This document shows, in pieces, positions 61,859 through 64,000 of a DNA stretch of 64,000 bases. The stretch is from assembly GCF_900113685.1 (NCBI RefSeq), contig NZ_FOQG01000004.1:234479-298478 (forward strand). The letters run 5' to 3'. A model generated the notes under the pieces. That model saw only the letters and a program-made list of their open reading frames with translations, was not told where the DNA came from and searched no databases. The position numbers were made by a program, and so were the translations under genes. Numbering within the stretch: position 1 is the stretch's first letter; each line of letters opens with the position of its first letter. The stretch is from Nocardioides psychrotolerans (GTDB taxonomy: Bacteria > Actinomycetota > Actinomycetes > Propionibacteriales > Nocardioidaceae).

Positions 61859-62858
61859 AGTGCTCCCCGTGCGGCGCGTGCCGATGGCCCCCGTGCACGT
61901 AGTCGACGTGATCGCCGTGCGGGACCGCCGCGTGGCCGCAGTCCGGGCCGTGGTCGTGGGGGTGCTCGCCGACCTCGTGGGACTCGGTCGGCGTCGTGGC
62001 GTCCGGTGGCAGCGCCGGGAAGGGCGCGTGCAGCAGCTGGCGGTGCCGCAGCCACGCCCCCAACGGCCAGGTGACGGCGAAGCCGGCCAGGGCGAGAAGC
62101 ACGATCGTGGACCCCGGTGCGACGCGGGTGCCGGCCGGGGCGAGGGCCGAGAGTGACAGGCCCCCCACCGACGCGAGCGCGCCGAGTGCCATGGCCGCGA
62201 CCAACGTCGTGCGGAACGAACGCGTGAGCTGCTGGGCCGTGGCCACGGGCACCACCATCAGTGCGGAGACCAGCAGCAGCCCGACCGTGCGCATCGCGAT
62301 GGTCACGCTCACCGCGGCGAGCACGGCGACGAGCAGGTTGTAGCCACGGACCCGGAGCCCGGCGACGCGCGCGAACTCCTCGTCCTGCGCCACCGCGAAC
62401 AGCTGAGGGGCCAGGCCGACGCCGACCAGGATCACGACCGCGGCGAAGGCCATCGTGAGGTAGACGTCGCTGAGCGAGATGGTCGTGATGGAGCCGAAGA
62501 GGTACTGCTGGAGGTTCGCGGCGCTCTGGCCGGCGAGACCGGTCAGCAGCACGCCCCCGGCCAGGCCGCCGTAGAAGAGCAGGGCCAGCGCGACGTCGCC
62601 GTTGGTGTGCCCGCGCTCGCGGATCACCTCGATCAGGATCGCTCCGAGGACCGCGACGACCACCGCGGTCCAGGTGGGGGCGATGCCGGTGAAGATCCCG
62701 AGGGCCACCCCGGTCACCGCGACGTGACCGATGCCGTCACCCATGAGGGCGAGCCGGCGCTGGACGATGTAGGTGCCGACCGCGGGTGCTGCCAGGCCGG
62801 TGAACAGCGCGGCCAGCAGCGCCCGCTGCATGAACTCGTAGGTGAACAGCTCGAACAT
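61845..62858 (-). CDS. znuB: Zinc ABC transporter permease with histidine-rich tail
   Basis: The 337-aa protein has eight to nine membrane helices of the ABC-3 family (ALFTGLAAPAVGTYIVQRRLALMGDGIGHVAVTG is the hallmark, split by variable residues). The last 50 residues are cytoplasmic and rich in histidine and aspartate (HPHDHGPDCGH, HGDHVDYVHGGH). The tail could store or sense zinc. The ATG at 62858 follows GGAGGGAC and overlaps the ATPase gene stop by one base. Confidence 0.92.
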   Translation of the reverse strand: MFELFTYEFMQRALLAALFTGLAAPAVGTYIVQRRLALMGDGIGHVAVTGVALGIFTGIAPTWTAVVVAVLGAILIEVIRERGHTNGDVALALLFYGGLAGGVLLTGLAGQSAANLQQYLFGSITTISLSDVYLTMAFAAVVILVGVGLAPQLFAVAQDEEFARVAGLRVRGYNLLVAVLAAVSVTIAMRTVGLLLVSALMVVPVATAQQLTRSFRTTLVAAMALGALASVGGLSLSALAPAGTRVAPGSTIVLLALAGFAVTWPLGAWLRHRQLLHAPFPALPPDATTPTESHEVGEHPHDHGPDCGHAAVPHGDHVDYVHGGHRHAPHGEHYDEH

Positions 62859-63658
62859 CAGCGTCCCTCCAGCGGGCTGGCGACGTGGGGGGCGTGGTCG
62901 TGACGCGACCGGCCCCGGTCGTCGGCGCAGTGGTGGTGGGAGTGGGTCTCGCCGAAGCGGGGGTCGTGCACCTGGTGGTCGGCAAGGGGTGCGCCGTCGT
63001 AGGCGATGCGGCCGTCGCGCATGACCACCGCGCGCGCGACCAGATCGGCGAGGGGGCCGAGCTCGTGGGCGACCAGCACGATCGTGGCGCCCCGCGACTT
63101 CAGCTCGCCGAGGGCGGAGGTGAGGGCCAGCTGGTTGGGCAGGTCGACGCCCGCGGTGGGCTCGTCGAGGAAGAGCAGCTCGGGCTCCCCGGCCAGGGCG
63201 CGGGCGATCAGGACCCGCTGCTGCTGGCCACCGGAGAGGTGCGAGATCCCGTCCCGTGCGCGGTCGGCCAGGCCGACGATCTCGAGCGCGTCCGTGATGG
63301 CGGTGCGGTCGGCGCGCGAGAGGGGGCGCAGCAGGCGGCGTCGGGTGAGGCGGCCCGAGGCGACGACCTCCCAGACCGAGGCCGGCACACCGGAGGTGGC
63401 GCCGGTGCGCTGGGGCACGTAGCCGATGCGCTGCCAGTCGTGGAAGCGGTCGAAGGGGGTGCCGAAGAGTTCCAGGGAGCCGGCGGTGAGCGGCCGGAGC
63501 CCGGTCATGGCCCGGATCAACGTGGTCTTGCCGGAGCCGTTGGCGCCCATGAGGGCCACGAACTCCCCGGTCTCGACGACCAGGTCGATGCCACGCAGGA
63601 CCGGGCGGCCGCCGATCGCGACCGCCCCGCCCGTGAGCGACAGAGGAGTCACTGGCAC
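62858..63658 (-). CDS. znuC: Zinc ABC transporter ATP-binding protein
   Basis: The 266-aa ATPase has Walker A GANGSGKTT, the signature LSGGQQQRVLIARAL, Walker B LLFLDEPTAGVD and the switch histidine in VAHE. It also carries a histidine-rich C-terminal tail (THSHHHC, RHDHAPH). It powers the permease at the membrane. The GTG at 63658 has GGAGG 7 bases upstream; a GTG at 63652 would give a 4-base overlap with znuA. Both starts are possible. Confidence 0.92.
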   Translation of the reverse strand: MPVTPLSLTGGAVAIGGRPVLRGIDLVVETGEFVALMGANGSGKTTLIRAMTGLRPLTAGSLELFGTPFDRFHDWQRIGYVPQRTGATSGVPASVWEVVASGRLTRRRLLRPLSRADRTAITDALEIVGLADRARDGISHLSGGQQQRVLIARALAGEPELLFLDEPTAGVDLPNQLALTSALGELKSRGATIVLVAHELGPLADLVARAVVMRDGRIAYDGAPLADHQVHDPRFGETHSHHHCADDRGRSRHDHAPHVASPLEGR

Positions 63659-64000
63659 CCGTTGGCCTCCGCGAGCTCGCCGAGGTTGGCCTCCATGAGG
63701 GAGAGGTAGTCCTGGTCGGCGGTCTCGTCGCTGAGGCCCTCGATCGGGTCGAGCACCGCGGTCGTGACGCCGACGTCCGAGGCCAACGAGTCGGCGATCT
63801 TGCGGGTCCCGAGGCGCTCGGCGAACACGGTGGTGACACCCTCGGTCGCGATCAGGTCCTGCAGCCGGGCCAGGTCGGCCGGAGTGGGCTCTGCCTCGGG
63901 GGAGAGGCCTGCGATCGGCTCCATGTCGAGACCGTACTTGGTCAGGTAGCCGAAGGCGTCATGGCTCACCACGACGGTCTGGCGCTCGCAGCCGGACAGC
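63649..64000 (-). CDS. znuA: Zinc ABC transporter substrate-binding protein, 5' end missing
   Basis: The last 116 aa of a cluster A-I metal-binding protein are visible: VVVSHDAFGYLTKYGLD (zinc-ligand histidine), then VTTVFAERLGTRKIADSLA (metal-ligand glutamate in family position) and VLDPIEGLSDE (metal-ligand aspartate). It ends at a TGA that overlaps the ATPase gene. It would bring zinc to the permease. The N-terminal signal peptide and first ligand lie beyond base 64000. Confidence 0.9.
   Translation of the reverse strand, partial: LSGCERQTVVVSHDAFGYLTKYGLDMEPIAGLSPEAEPTPADLARLQDLIATEGVTTVFAERLGTRKIADSLASDVGVTTAVLDPIEGLSDETADQDYLSLMEANLGELAEANGCQ

Overview
The window comes from a high-GC (roughly 70%) actinobacterial chromosome and looks like a Nocardioides or close Nocardioidaceae relative. 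I base this on protein content, frequent GTG/TTG starts, many 1-14 base gene overlaps, leaderless-looking promoters and actinobacterial regulatory sites (CIRCE, an iron box, a KstR-like operator). From memory, the backbone follows the gene order of Mycobacterium tuberculosis between about Rv2419c and Rv2358. That order is histidine phosphatase, degV, comEA-comEC-holA, rpsT, lepA, hemW, hrcA-dnaJ-rsmE, phoH-ybeY-CBS protein-cytidine-deaminase-like-era, recO-uppS and a zinc Fur protein. Accessory blocks are inserted between these landmarks.

Layout. 1-771: the 3' part of a histidine phosphatase gene and tRNA-Ala(GGC). 825-10866: a lipid/ketone block with an acyl-CoA thioesterase, a small secreted protein, a FadD19-like acyl-CoA ligase behind a KstR-type operator, an acetoacetate-decarboxylase-like enzyme overlapping a Baeyer-Villiger monooxygenase, an AraC regulator, a PhoX phosphatase, an SDR and a TetR regulator. 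10870-13502: leuS behind a leader peptide with three CTT codons and an intrinsic terminator. 13541-18999: degV, competence genes and holA. 19069-30985: rpsT, kinase-like phosphotransferases, lepA, an epimerase pseudogene, DUF402, VOC, MOSC and MFS genes, a second acyl-CoA ligase, hemW and a TM2 protein. 31127-34122: repeats, DUF3097, an MBL hydrolase and an iron-box-controlled DUF2470 protein. 34217-37307: CIRCE-hrcA-dnaJ-rsmE. 37453-41995: a SigE-family sigma factor with two GerMN/Gmad2 proteins, then a HIT protein overlapping a copper monooxygenase. 42110-47030: phoH to era, with a siderophore-interacting protein inserted. 47093-52996: septum-formation-like lipoproteins, a flavodoxin-like operon, a cation/proton antiporter, a SigB/F-type sigma factor and tiny membrane proteins. 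53150-55031: leuA behind a second CTT-rich leader peptide. 55040-64000: an internally deleted sensor kinase, an alpha/beta hydrolase, recO, uppS, an intact histidine kinase, and a zinc-uptake operon with its Zur-like regulator.

The strongest themes are regulatory. Leucine biosynthesis (leuA) and leucine charging (leuS) both carry leader peptides with three consecutive CTT codons, and both appear to be translated from almost leaderless transcripts. The FadD gene has an exact match to the KstR consensus. One multi-PAS sensor kinase has lost its phosphoacceptor domain and N-box in frame. Two copies of a 128-bp element sit in opposite orientation between convergent genes. I found no CRISPR array, transposase, integrase or phage genes. 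I do not see a clearly new multi-gene defence or mobile system; the unusual material is in regulation, repeats and a few odd operons.
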